A stretch of DNA of 64,000 nucleotides from Melanocharis versteri (Eukaryota; Chordata; Aves; Passeriformes; Melanocharitidae), in assembly GCA_013397845.1 (NCBI GenBank), contig VZTG01000476.1, positions 529,009-593,008 of the forward strand, written 5' to 3'. The notes beneath the pieces were generated by a model. The model saw only the letters and a program-made list of their open reading frames with translations, was not told the origin of the DNA and made no database searches. How positions within the stretch are numbered: position 1 is the stretch's first letter; each line of letters begins with the position of its first letter. This document shows positions 50,727 to 61,914 of this stretch, piece after piece. The translations under genes and the position numbers were made by a program.

Positions 50727-50965
50727 TTTTGCTTCATTGCAAAGCAACTCCACAACGTCCTGAAAAATAAGATTGTGACTGGATGGAACAAACATGGCAC
50801 TCTTACACAGTCCTGCTGAAAGATGTTGCTTAACTCCCAAATTCCTCACAGCATTCCTGACAGCAATCACATATGCTGCCATAAAACCCTCCGCAGCCTC
50901 TCTCTTTGAAAAAAAAATTAATAATCAGTAAAGTTCAAGCTCAGCTTGTTGTGATGAATTATTAG

Positions 50966-51059
50966 AGCCCGTCATCATTTTCTTGGGGGAAAAAAAAAGA
51001 CTAAAAGACTATAATGGAACACAATTTTATGTTTTTTTCCATTTAATTGATGATGGGCT
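50966..51059. repeat. Spaced inverted repeat in AT-rich block
   Basis: AGCCCGTCATCA (50966-50977) and TGATGATGGGCT (51048-51059) are reverse complements except for one G-T pair, 70 bases apart. They lie in an AT-rich block rich in AATTA and TAAT motifs that looks like a conserved non-coding element, though conservation cannot be seen from one sequence. Confidence 0.5.
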
Positions 51060-54000
51060 GAGTTTTTATTAATATTTCTAGGCTCCAGTGTAAGATGCTG
51101 AAAAAGCTAATATGAGATCATTGTATCTGGTTAATGTGTGTGCTTTGCAAAATTGATAAGCCCTGTCAAGACATAAATTATTTAAAATTTGATAAATGTG
51201 TTGAAATCACTGAATTTTCAAACAGATAAAGCAGAGTTATTTCTCTTCCCCGCCACACACCCCCCTTCAAACTGGGGCTTTTGTGCAGCCACCCGATGGG
51301 GCCGCGTTATCTCACAGCCTGTGAGGCTCCAAAATCAGCACGGGGAGCCCAGAGAGGGATCCTGTGCTGCTGCAGAGGAGACACGAGTGTAAACCCGTGG
51401 GACACTTGGGCATGGAGGCAGCAGAGAGTGAGGAGACCTCTGGAATCCTCCGCCAGTATGAGTTTTTCACTGGTAAAACTGGGGGCTAGAGAAGCGCTGG
51501 TACCCCTCCTCTCCAGCAGTGGGATAAAAAGCTCCCAGTGAGCAGCAGAATGGTGCTTCAGAGCTGTTTATTCCAACAGACCAATTCATTTCAGCTAATT
51601 GCCGAGAGTTTTTAAATGATTCCTGGCAGGGGTGAAGCTAAAGGAATGATTGCTGATGATTGATGAATAACCTGGATAAAATTCCCGAAGCACCAGAACT
51701 ATTAACTCTTGCATGGGGACACCTGCTTTTATTTAGTGCCTTGCCCACAGAGAAAGGCACTGGAGTGAGTTCCAAATGAACCCAAATCTGGGCAAATAGG
51801 GAAAATAGAGCATTTACTGATACCAGTGCCTCATCAGTGTCAGCTCATTTCTCAAAAATAGCTCACAGGGAATGTTATTTAACCCTGTGCTGCTCTGCCA
51901 TGGTCAGGATCGTGCATGGAAGGAGGAGATTTTGAAGAGCAATCACCATCTTTCAGAGGAGGGCACAGGAGGAACCAAAGGTTTGAAGTTTAAAACTCCA
52001 TTGGTATAAACCACACCACACTGATTTGAGTTGTTGTCGTGGTTTACGCAGCGAAAGAAAACAGCGAGACACGCTGTGGATGGGCCAGGATTGTGTTTCT
52101 TACTGGAAAATATCTGCAGGCTAATGGAAATTTTAGGGTAACTGGGTGCCATTTTACAGCCTCTGTAATAGGGAAAAAGATTAGGTGATTTCTGTCTGGA
52201 AATTGATGGTTTGGAGGGAATGGGAAAACACTGGTGCAGCAGAGGAGAACTCCAGCAGTAGCCATCTGTTTAAATGGATACACTAACTTCCCTAAGCTGG
52301 TATTTTTCAAACACCCAACCAGCAATATTTATCACTATAGAGATGCATTATAGTGAAACGGAAAGATGCTGAGGAAGTCGTTTTTTCTAGCATGTGCTGC
52401 ATTCTTTTAATACAGATTTTTTTATTGCCCGGAAATTGCTAACCAATGTGAATAAACAGCTGAACAAAGCCATCGGCCCTTCCTCACTAACAGCAAAACA
52501 CGGCCAGCAAGGGAAAGGCCTTGGGAAAACTGAGTGTTAGAGTTGGATTCTCTTATATTGCAGAAAGCTTTATTCAAAACAGGAAAAAAAATCTGCACGC
52601 CACAAAGGTTTTACATTACAAAAGCACAAATATTATTCACATTTCTGAACAATGCCCCCTCGTTCCTGCTGCTGGGCGGGCACTGAGCAGAACCAGACAG
52701 TTCTTTGTTAAACACCTTTTTACTGAATATTTGCAAAACACAACCAATTTACCACCCTGAGCCAGGAGGTCCCTTCCCCGCAGCCCTCTGAGCTGACAGC
52801 TCTGTCAGCTCCTGAATCTCACCCCTGTCATGAAATCAGTGAAAAAAAGGCAGCACTAGGATGGAGCAGAGTCAAGAATTAAGGCTGTGCAAGACTGGAG
52901 AATCCCACAGCCTTGCAAAATACTTCAAAAGAGAGGAGGGAAAAAAATACTCAAACAAAGTGTAAGGTACAGCTTTCTGCAGTGCCTAGGGATTGCTGTC
53001 TGGGCTTTAAACAGGAGTATTACATCCTTATAATTCAATTTATCAATGATTTCACATTCCCATGTTATGAAAGCTGTTTTGTTGCCACATGAAATAGCCC
53101 AGGTCACCGTAGCTGCAGGGGTGTGTTTCGTTATCCCATGAGTAAACCTCATTTGGTGTAACACATACATAAATAAAAGTAGCAGTAGTCCAGCAAGGTG
53201 CAATCCTGCGATTTCACCATCATGATCTTGAAATACTTGTGCCCCAATACGTTATTGATGTGGCAAACCCGCCTGGCTTTAGCATGTGTTAATGTTTCCC
53301 ACCCTTCAGCCATCCCCAACCCTATACCCACATATTTCTTCTCCTGTCAGAGCCTTCAGCAGGGCGCCACTGGGACAGCAGCGCTCTGCCATCTCATCTG
53401 GTGTGAGAGCCCCCAGAAGAGACATACACTGAGCACGTGGCTCAGTGTCCTCTGGATCTCCTCATTAAAGGCCAGGGGAGAAAAGCCAAAGAGCCATTGC
53501 ACGCATTTCAGTAAACATTGCAGAAGACAAGCAGCCCACAAGGACAAGTGAGGGTGTTCCTGTGCCCTTGCCAGAGGACAGTCAGAGCTGGGTGCAGACA
53601 CCAGCAAAGCCAGAACCTCCTGTGAACCAAACAGCTTCCTTTCCATATATTTCACCTTAAAATATCCAACCACTTTTCCCTCCGACTCAGTTACTAACAG
53701 CAATACCAGCTGTAGGTGCCCATGGTTTGAGCGGTCATTAGCATTTTAAATAGCACTTCATTTAGCCATGAAAATGAGGAAAGTTTCTGGAATTCCTGCA
53801 CTGCCAGGCCCCTGGGCCCAGCTGTAATCTAGAAACACAGCAGAAAAGCCTCTTTTTTGTGCTTCTCAAGGCCTCAGGTCAGATTTGGGATGGGTGAACG
53901 TGTGCAGCACTTGCTTCATGTGAGCAGAGTCGCTTCTCTGCAGCCAGAGAGTGATTTCCCTGGCAGTGGGGATGGCCAGCATTCTCATCATCACACAGCT

Positions 54001-54373
54001 GATCCTGGGCTGGTGACAGGCTTAAGAGTGGCTGAAGAACCACACATAAACATGACAGAGCTTCACCAGGAGCTTTCCATCACAGCAGAAGTGATGATTC
54101 CCCCAGCATCATTATGACAGCGCTATTTGGGCTGGTACAGATCAGCATCTGTCACTGTTTCCATTAGAATCTCCTATTTCCCCAGGTTCGTAGCTCAGCC
54201 ATAAAAAAAATATAAGATAGAGGCAGAAAGTTGACATACAAGGTCTCGGGCTGAGAGTGATCACTGTTGTCTTTTCTTCCCGGCTTTTAATCTGAAGAAG
54301 GAAATAAGGTATTTCTGCGGAGGCACACCTGGCCACTGCATTTCCACACAGCCATGGATTTATTTATAGTGAA
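51060..54373 (+). other. NXPH2 intron 1, right part
   Basis: Unique-looking intronic sequence. Frames of up to 117 codons on both strands near 53200-53700 overlap each other and show no domain. Confidence 0.55.
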
Positions 54374-54600
54374 AGATAAGTGATAGGACAAGTGGAATGG
54401 CCTTAAGCTGAAGGAGGGCAGGTTTAGATTAGTTATTAGGAAGAAGTTCTTTACCGTGAGGGCAATGAGGCACTGGAACAGGTTCCTGGAAGCGTTTCCA
54501 AGGCCTGGTTGGCAGGTGTCCCTGCCCATGGCAGGGGATTTGGAACTGGAGGATCTTTACAATCCCTTCCAACCCAAACCATTCTGTGATTTTATGATTT
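54374..54600 (+). mobile_element. CR1 LINE 3' end
   Basis: Matches the CR1 3' UTR from GATAGGACAAGTGGAATGGC through TTAGGAAGAAGTTCTTTACC to GTCCCTGCCCATGGCAGGGG and the terminal ATTCTGTGATTTTATGATTT. It lies about 1.7 kb before exon 2. Confidence 0.92.
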
Positions 54601-56154
54601 AGCAATAGTGATGGTCACCTTTCAACATTCCAGCTGAATGTTGCTGCTGTTCCACATTTCACCTTGATTACTGCATTAGGGGTGATCAGGAAGGGCACGT
54701 GGCAGTGGGTTGGGTCTCTGGTTTGGAGCCTATTGCTGCAGAACAGGCCCCAGTGAAGATTAAGGGCTTTGGAGTTTCTAATCTTTGCCAGATGATGAAA
54801 TGAAAAATTGCAATTTATAGAAATAACAGCTGGATATTGTAAAAACAGAACCCTGTGAGGAACCAGAGGCGTAGGAGACCCTTTGGGATCAGGAGCAGAG
54901 GGAAAAGCAAGCCCAGCATTGCGGTTTCCCTCATGAGACAGGAAGCACAAAATCCCACCCCACACATTCCATGTCTGCGCTCCGTGTTTTGGCTGCTTTA
55001 GGCAAACTTCCACTCCGTAATCTTGCTGCTGGAGAGTGAAAACCCCATCCCTGCATTAGTTATGCTGGGATCCACCACCTGGATCCCGGCACTGTCGCAT
55101 CAGTGATGAAGCGAGAGCAGCGTTTTGCCGAGAGGAAGGGCCAGCAGCAGCACTGGGGACATGGGCAGGACAACAGTGCACTTTCTTCTTTCTGTTTCAA
55201 ACATCTCTTTGTTCTGTCCATACATTTTGTAGAAATATTTGCAGTTGAAAAAGTTTTTCTTTTGTACATTAGGACGATGGTGTAAGGCAGTTCTAAACAG
55301 AACAAAACCCTGAAAATGCGTTTTCCAAAGCTTCTACTCAAGATTTAAAGGACTTTAAAAGTCACATGATCATTTCTAGCCTGCTGAAACACAGATCTTG
55401 CTTCTGACCTCTGGATCATACACTCGAGTTCTGCATTTCCAACAGGACTTCTCTGCCAGAGTGAACAGGAAGAACACACCAGGGAAACATGCCTCTGCAT
55501 TGAGTTGGGAATTTTATTGAGACCTGTGTGTTTGACTCTGAAATCTTAAGGCCATTCTGTCACTACCCAAAGGAGGTTTTGCTTGCTGATTGCAGACTCA
55601 GCTTGGTCTTGTCATGGATCTTAAAACTGAGCTTTGCTGTGTGGCTGGGAGTACTCAGTGCTTCTGGAAGGCTGGGCCTTGCTAAGCACAGGCAGCTGAG
55701 CAGCTGAAACCAGCACACCAAAAATAGGGCCGTGTTCATTGTGTCAAACTAAGGGCACAAACGTGCAGACTAACTTTGGATCAGATGGAAAAAGCAACAC
55801 CAGAAAAGACAAATGTACAATAAGCAGTTTAGGACACAATTACACCAACAGAAGATTTTAACCCTAAACCAGCTGGAAGGTTAAGTGAGGAGAAAAAGAA
55901 AGGAACTGGAAAAACGTGCTGTTCTGTTTCACTCCATCTTTTAGCAGAGGGGCTACTTTGGTCTTCAGGGTTCCCACTTCCCTCAGTCATGTTTTCATCT
56001 ACCAAATCTGTGAGCATGGGGCACCTGCCTGCTCTTCACATCACAGCCATCAACCTGTCCAGAGGTTTATCCATTTGTCCCCATGGATGGCTCCTATTGA
56101 GATTTTTGCATCTTCCATAAGCTATTTTGAGTAAAATCCTTGAGCTTTCATAGA
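54601..56154 (+). other. NXPH2 intron 1, last part before exon 2
   Basis: Non-coding sequence up to the pentanucleotide array and the exon 2 acceptor. Nothing further was recognised. Confidence 0.55.
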
Positions 56155-56181
56155 GCAGTAGAGAGTAGAGTAGAGTAGAGT
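56155..56181. repeat. (GTAGA)n pentanucleotide repeat before exon 2
   Basis: About five GTAGA/GAGTA units end 118 bases before the exon 2 acceptor. The array contains several AG dinucleotides but lies outside the usual branch-point-to-acceptor interval. Confidence 0.85.
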
Positions 56182-56299
56182 GGTCCAGGTGGCTGATTCA
56201 GACCCTATTGGTATAAAAATCAATATTAACGGCTCCTTCTGTGTCTTGGCAGTTTCATTTCCACCCTTCACACAGCTCTCCCTTTCTGTTTCGGAGCAG

Positions 56300-57043
56300 G
56301 TGTTCTGTGAGGCCAGTCGGGTCGTACAAGCCGCGGACGTGCTGGACTGGGAAGACAAGGATGCTGCAGAGACACTGGTTGACAACGTGGTCCATTCCAG
56401 GATCATCAACCCTTTACGCCTCTTTGTTAAGCCATCTCCAGTGCTGAAACACGGCCAGGTGTCCTACTCGGACAGCATAGAAAACTTTTGGGATTGGTTG
56501 TCCAACATCACGGAGGTTCAGGAATCCCTGGCACGAACTAAACGCAGACCTATAGTAAAAACTGGGAAATTCAAGAAAATGTTTGGATGGGGCGACTTCC
56601 ACTCCAACATCAAAACTGTAAAGCTGAACCTCCTGATCACGGGGAAAATCGTGGATCACGGCAATGGGACCTTCAGCGTTTATTTCCGACACAACTCCAC
56701 GGGTCTGGGGAATGTTTCTGTCAGCCTGGTGCCACCTTCCAAAGTGGTCGAGTTCGAACCATCTCCACAGTCCACACTGGAGACCAAGGAGTCCAAGTCC
56801 TTCAACTGCCGCATCGAGTACGAGAAAACAGACCGCGCTAAAAAAACTGCCTTGTGCAACTTTGACCCTTCCAAGATCTGCTACCAAGAGCAGACCCAAA
56901 GCCATGTCTCCTGGTTGTGTTCCAAACCCTTCAAAGTCATCTGCATTTACATCGCTTTCTACAGCGTAGATTACAAACTGGTGCAGAAGGTCTGTCCCGA
57001 CTACAACTACCACAGCGAGACGCCGTACCTGTCCTCCGGCTGA
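56300..57043 (+). CDS. NXPH2: Neurexophilin-2, coding exon 2 (propeptide and mature domain)
   Basis: This exon encodes residues 19-265 and the TGA stop of neurexophilin-2, a secreted ligand of the second LNS domain of alpha-neurexins at synapses. It starts right after a pyrimidine-rich acceptor (CTCTCCCTTTCTGTTTCGGAG followed by CAG at 56297-56299). In the full protein, residues 19 to about 96 are the variable N-terminal region, and RTKRR at 97-101 is the proprotein-convertase-like site described for the family. The conserved domain that follows carries sequons at N140, N150 and N156; a further sequon, N87, lies in the N-terminal region. The C-terminal domain has the family's six cysteines at 188, 204, 212, 225, 233 and 250. 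The total of 265 residues is close to the usual neurexophilin length. The reading frame stays open upstream to 56180, but that part precedes the acceptor and is intron. From the RTKRR site onward it looks nearly identical to mammalian NXPH2 as I remember it, which separates it from NXPH1, NXPH3 and NXPH4. Confidence 0.97.
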   Translation: MFCEASRVVQAADVLDWEDKDAAETLVDNVVHSRIINPLRLFVKPSPVLKHGQVSYSDSIENFWDWLSNITEVQESLARTKRRPIVKTGKFKKMFGWGDFHSNIKTVKLNLLITGKIVDHGNGTFSVYFRHNSTGLGNVSVSLVPPSKVVEFEPSPQSTLETKESKSFNCRIEYEKTDRAKKTALCNFDPSKICYQEQTQSHVSWLCSKPFKVICIYIAFYSVDYKLVQKVCPDYNYHSETPYLSSG

Positions 57044-57456
57044 CCCGGCCTGGGGCTGGGGGATCAGTCATAAAAATGAGCATTCCCATTTTGGAGAAGA
57101 ATTTGTTTTCCTATCAGGTTAAAAAGTCTCTAAAAACTGTAGCTGTGTTCGTGCTGTATCGTAACTAATCCAGCTGTTTATGTAACAGTCGTTTTCATTT
57201 GAGGCCGTTGCATTTTAGCTCTCTCATCATTCGTAAGGGAACTGCCAGGCAGGCACGTGACAAATCAAAAAAAATTATGTCTGTAATGAATATTGATCTT
57301 GAAAATCACTTTTTTAAACGACTCCATCGCAGAGAGATTGTCTTTTACTTGAATTGGACAGCACTTAGCAGGTCCTATTTCTCTTTGGGAACTTTAGGTG
57401 ACAATAGAAAGAACAAATGATGAAGCAGCCTCAAAGCTGCTCATCCTCAAACTCCA

Positions 57457-57462
57457 AATAAA
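57457..57462 (+). promoter_or_regulatory. Proximal polyadenylation signal candidate
   Basis: AATAAA lies 414 bases after the stop codon. The 60 bases downstream have only a modest GT-rich stretch. If used, the short 3' UTR would leave out the CR1 insertion. Confidence 0.35.
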
Positions 57463-57850
57463 CAGCTCTCCCACTGATTTCATAAAGAATGTTACACAGA
57501 GGGCTCAAGTAGTCAAGTCCAAATACTAAGAAGTGCTAATTCTGTGAAAAAAAAAGGAAAGAAATCTGCATTTTTATGAGTTGTAGTAGCTGTAGGTGTT
57601 CATTGAAGTGAAGAGTGAGTAGTTCTTCCTTCAGACTTCCTACCCATGGATATGCAATGATGTAATTAGACCTCGACAAGCTTTAGTTTATTAGACCCCA
57701 CAGGTGTGCACATGTGGTGTACATTCCTTCCTCCCGTGCCCACCACTGGGTTTGATTCCTCTCACACATTCACACACACACCCTCCAGTATTAGTCACAG
57801 CAGCAGAGAATATATAAATACCTGGGAAAAAGATAATCTCTGTTTAAGTC

Positions 57851-57950
57851 GACCTGGTCTATGGAAGGTGTCCCTGCCCATGGCAGGGTGGTTGGAACTG
57901 GATGATATTTAAGGTTCCTTCCAACCCAAACCATTCTGTGATTCTCTGAA
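57851..57950 (+). mobile_element. CR1 LINE 3' end inside predicted 3' UTR
   Basis: Contains ACCTGGTCTATGGAAGGTGT, CCCTGCCCATGGCAGG and CCAACCCAAACCATTCTGTG. It lies in the sense direction between the proximal and middle AATAAA hexamers after the NXPH2 stop codon, so long transcripts would carry it. Confidence 0.92.
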
Positions 57951-58384
57951 CTGTAACAGAAGCTGGCTTCCAGGCAAAGGAAGCAATTATTTTACTATCC
58001 AGCCTCTGAGCATTGAAGTGCAGCAAGGAAAACACATCACAGCGCAAGGATGATACCTGAAGAGGCAGCTTTCTCCTTCCTGGCACCAGCTGTTCCCTTA
58101 GCACTGCACTGCACACCTTAAGTCAAAGTATCAGCCATGACACAGAGAGAGAACAACAAAAATCTATGCACCTTCACCTCATAAAGCAGGTTTGAAACTG
58201 TTAGCATGAATACTCGGCCAGGCTTTCCCCCAGTGCAGAACCAGCTCCCTGTGCTGCAGTTACAGCACGGGAGGGTCCAGCCGTGCTTGTGCTTCACCAG
58301 GTGTTGTCCCACCACAGCCAGGGGTGGTTGGCTCTGGCCACGCAGCTTCCAGCATCGTCCCCAGTGCTTTCACTGGGCATTGAT

Positions 58385-58399
58385 CTGCTGCTGCTGCTG
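58385..58399. repeat. (CTG)5 in predicted 3' UTR
   Basis: Five CTG units lie in the predicted long NXPH2 3' UTR. The run is short and probably stable. Confidence 0.8.
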
Positions 58400-58516
58400 C
58401 CAGTTTGCTCTCCCGGTCCTTCGTGACAGTTCGATGTCACAGGTGCTGTGGAAGGAGCTGGCGGAGGAAGCGCTGATTGACTCGCATGCAGGGTTCAAGG
58501 AGTTACACACAGCTTA

Positions 58517-58522
58517 AATAAA
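58517..58522 (+). promoter_or_regulatory. Middle polyadenylation signal candidate
   Basis: AATAAA is followed within 25 bases by TGTTGGGTGACGTG, a GT-rich element, so it is a reasonable alternative end. Choosing between the three sites needs transcript data. Confidence 0.35.
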
Positions 58523-59078
58523 GCACTCTTGAAATAATGTTGGGTGACGTGCACACAGACAAGTGACTATGGCAGCTCGGAAGGACTCACTCATGAGATT
58601 AATTCTGATTTCCTTGGTAAAGACTCACACGAAAAAATTGTTAAAAATATACAAGTAACTGGGTGATTTGTTTTTCTCTTTAGGTGACAAATTTAAATGT
58701 GTGGTTTAGTTTGATCAATAATCTAAATGTTTTCCTTCATCTTATTTCATACAGAGTCGCTCCTGGTCTATAATGATGTTTTTTAGTTTGCCTATTCCTG
58801 TCAATTCCTACAAGTTGGTCTACTTTGTATTCTGTATAGCGTGTCCTCGCCCCAGCTGTACATGAGCTTGGATTTATTGCTACGAGTTCAGTGGTTGGTG
58901 CTTTTGTAACTTAGCTGTAAGCCATGATTTTATTGCCATGTATTTTTACTCAGCACTGTAGGCAATTAAAAGAAAACCCTACATGCTATTTATTGTAGAG
59001 TATGTGGAAACCATGTATGTATATACACTTAAATATGTGTACATATACAGAACATATGTGTACATGTATTTGTATGTA

Positions 59079-59084
59079 AATAAA
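59079..59084 (+). promoter_or_regulatory. Distal polyadenylation signal of NXPH2
   Basis: AATAAA is followed some 25 bases later by GT-rich sequence (CTTGCTTGTGGTC), the usual order of poly(A) signal, cleavage site and downstream element. This is the best-formed of the three candidates after the stop codon. Confidence 0.6.
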
Positions 59085-59104
59085 GAGAGTTTATTAAATC
59101 TGGC

Positions 59105-60174
59105 ACTTGCTTGTGGTCTAGTTGCTTTTTGGTTTTAAATGTTGCATGTATGAAGACACAAAGTAAAATTAAGGCTCAGCCACGTCTCACTGGACGTTTC
59201 TGCCCAGCTGGAATTTGTTTTTCTAGGAGACATTTAAGTGTTGGCTATAGTGAGCTGTGTACAAGCCTCGGCAGAGTAGGTTCAGCAGCATTCCATGATA
59301 TTTGAGAAACAAAGCGCATGTTTTGACGAAGACAGCCATTAGCTCTTTAATAATTGCACCAGGTACGTTAAAAGTGAGGGGGAAAGTTTAAACTGGACAA
59401 CATTCCCAAGCAGGAACACGCTGGGAGAGAGGGCAGCTCGCTGCTGATTCAGCCCTTGCTCAGTTCCTCATCAAAAGGGGAGCTGGATTCTCCTCCCCCC
59501 TGGCTGTGGCACCTCCCAGGCTGAGGTTTCCAGGCCTCAGGAAGAGAAACCATGGGAAAAACTCGCCCCAGGCTCCTGCTGTCCAGCCCTGGCACAAGGA
59601 GGCAGGAGGAGGAGGGAGCCGATACCAAACTCCATCACACCCTAGAAGCCCCTACCACTCTTCTTCCAAGCACAGTACGTCACGAATCATCTTAAAAGCA
59701 GGTGGTTGGTTTTTCTTTCAGATCCATTTTGAAAACATCACGGCAAAACAAAAAAAAGTGCTTACATTCTTACTGCAGTCAAAATCTGATTAAGAAGAAA
59801 TTATTTACACCCAGCAGGGTAAGCAAAATACAATGCAATGATGACAGGCTTGACTAGGTCATATGTCACGCTGCCCATGTAAACAGAACTAAATATGATT
59901 TCATTTCACACAGAACAGGCCGTATTTTTAAAAACACTTTCCTGTGTAATAGGTGACCGTTTCAGACAAGTTTCAAATTGTTACCATTATGTCTCTTATT
60001 CAAAGGATTTTAAAACAAAAACTTGAATGATCAAATACCATTTTTAAAAAGTGTTTTGAGTGGGCAGTGACGACTTAGGACTGCAGCAACTTAATCTAGA
60101 AGTTTTTAATACATGGCCTTTAATTAATCCCAACCTCCACAGGACAGTTTTGCACATATAGCAATGCAAATGCC
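59105..60174. other. Intergenic DNA downstream of NXPH2
   Basis: Sequence after the presumed cleavage site. There is no gene and no recognisable repeat until the reverse CR1 tail. Confidence 0.55.
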
Positions 60175-60332
60175 ATAGAATCATGGGATATCCTGAGGTG
60201 GAAGGGTCCCACAGGGATCATCAAGTCCAGCTCCTGGCCCTGCAGAGGACAGCCCCAAGAATCCCACCCTGTGCCTGAAGCACTTCCTGAGCTCTGGCAG
60301 GCTTGGGGCCGTGACCACTTCCCTGGGGAGCT
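60175..60332 (-). mobile_element. CR1 LINE 3' end, reverse orientation
   Basis: Begins ATAGAATCATGGGATATCCT and continues GAGGTGGAAGGGTCCCACAG, then ATCATCAAGTCCAGCTCCTG and ends GTGACCACTTCCCTGGGGAG. This is the CR1 subfamily whose tail also appears on the SINE at 61915, although the two copies are diverged. Confidence 0.9.
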
Positions 60333-61914
60333 CATATTAAATATGTAAACTTCCTGCTAAATATATTTCCTTTTGTTCTCCCCTTCCAATGGATATACAT
60401 TAAAAAATTTCCAATAAAAAGCTCATTCATGACAAATGTATAAAGCCTCAGCTTTTTTCTTTAGCCAGCACTCTGTGCAGAGCTGCAGGAACCATGCACG
60501 TCCACGGTTTTTTAACCATTCCAACTTGAAGAAGGAAGTAACAGTTTGGGGTTTTTTTTCTTTTTCCCCTGAAGAATTTTGTCCTGTGGATCTCCAGGTT
60601 TCTAATCTCCCTGTAGCCCTCACCAGTGGCCACATCCTGCTGCGAGTTCTTCGGCCTCGTCTGCAGCTCCCCAGCGTGGGGGCTCTCCGGCATGGGGAGC
60701 ACGTGGCAGTGGCCAATCCCTCACAAGGAGCAGCTGTGCCACAGGGGCCAGCAGGGCAGAGAACAGCAGAGAGCCGAGCACGGTGTGCCACGAGGTCCCT
60801 GGGGTTGCACGTTTGCTTTTTAGGGTGAATTTACCAGGCAGTGGCGAATGAGCAAACCCCTGGATGATCCTGATGCAACTGGAAGAACTCTCACAGCAAC
60901 CAAGCAAGGGTGTTCCTTGCAGATCAGCATCCTGTGCTGCTTTTCTTTTTAAATTGTAATTCAAGGACATTAGAATTTGCTATTTGTTTTATGCTCTGTT
61001 GACCAGCATAATCTGGATAATGTTTTATTTATAGTATAATAATGATTCGTCATTAGCACTGTCTCTATTCAAATTTGCACAGTTGAAAAGACAATAACAA
61101 GCTGCACTACACTAAGTAGCTCAATGAAACACACATCAATCAAGCAGATTTTTAGCTGTAGGGTGTCTAGTTTGAAAACCAGACTTTGCCATTCCCATCT
61201 CTCCCTCGTGAGCACCTCTTGCGTGTGTCCGTCAGGAGCAGCGTCCTTCTTTGTTAAAGAACTGGCAAATGAAGTGGGTTTGCAGAAGAGGAGCTGAATT
61301 ATCATGAAACATCCTGCTTGTGTCAAACCATGCCTCCCCTGGGGGGTTGTTGAGCTTGGGGCTGCAAAACCTGTTCAGATCTGCAGCCAGCAGTGAAGGG
61401 AACTGAACAGAGTCCACTGGACACGGCAGAGGCTGCTGCCACCAACTCCATGGCACAGCTCTCCAGCCCCAAATGCCTGGGGGTTGCCAGTCAGAAGCAA
61501 GGCCAGAGCTGTTGGTACTCTCAAGCAAGAACCCCAGCCATCCTGACTGAATTTTGAAAGGGAAAAAAATATATAATCACAAAAAAAACGCTTTTCCCAA
61601 AGATGTAATTCAGTCTCCAACTCAGCACAAATCCAGCACCAGCTGCAGCCCAATTAAAAAGCAATCACAGTCAGGGGAAAACAGTTTAGTTGGAGAAGAA
61701 AATATCCTACCTGCATAAACAGTGGTGGAATTCTAAAATAGATTCCAAAAGGAATATCGGCTACCTTCCTATTCAACAGTAATGGAACAGTCAACCAGGT
61801 CAGAGTTTCTTGCACTGCTCTCTGTTTTTGTCCTCAGGCCAGAACAGAGGGAAAAAAACTCCACTGCTTCAGGGACCTTTTAATGTATTTTCTTCATTTT
61901 ATGGAAAATGCAGA
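60333..61914. other. Intergenic DNA between CR1 and SINE
   Basis: A GC-richer part at 60600-60850 yields overlapping frames on both strands (130 and 122 codons) with no recognisable domain. The rest is AT-rich. Confidence 0.5.

Larger units (their letters stand above)
23958..56299 (+). other. NXPH2: NXPH2 intron 1
   Basis: This single intron of about 32.3 kb separates the signal-peptide exon from the rest of the coding sequence. The 5' donor is GTAAGT at 23958 and the 3' acceptor CAG ends at 56299. The intron is phase 0. No other stretch inside it gave a recognisable conserved protein, so I see no nested gene. It holds T-rich and TG-rich tracts near the donor, a decayed CR1 reverse-transcriptase piece on the minus strand, several CR1 3' tails, an ATT-rich microsatellite, a near-perfect hairpin and a CpG-rich block. 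These are listed separately. Confidence 0.92.
57044..59104 (+). other. NXPH2: NXPH2 3' untranslated region (predicted)
   Basis: The sequence after the stop codon has no coding potential of note and contains three AATAAA hexamers, at 57457, 58517 and 59079. The distal part (58590-59100) is AT-rich and ends in TATGTA-rich sequence before the last hexamer, which looks like the end of a long brain-type 3' UTR. A CR1 fragment (57851-57950) and a short CTG run (58385-58399) lie inside. The end point is inferred from the last hexamer and the GT-rich sequence after it. Confidence 0.6.

Noticed and set aside
56180..56299. N-terminal extension of NXPH2 from an ATG at 56180
   Set aside because: This open frame precedes a good splice acceptor, encodes no family-like sequence and would replace the recognised signal-peptide exon.
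56414..57013. Minus-strand ORF of 199 codons
   Set aside because: It is the antisense shadow of NXPH2 exon 2.
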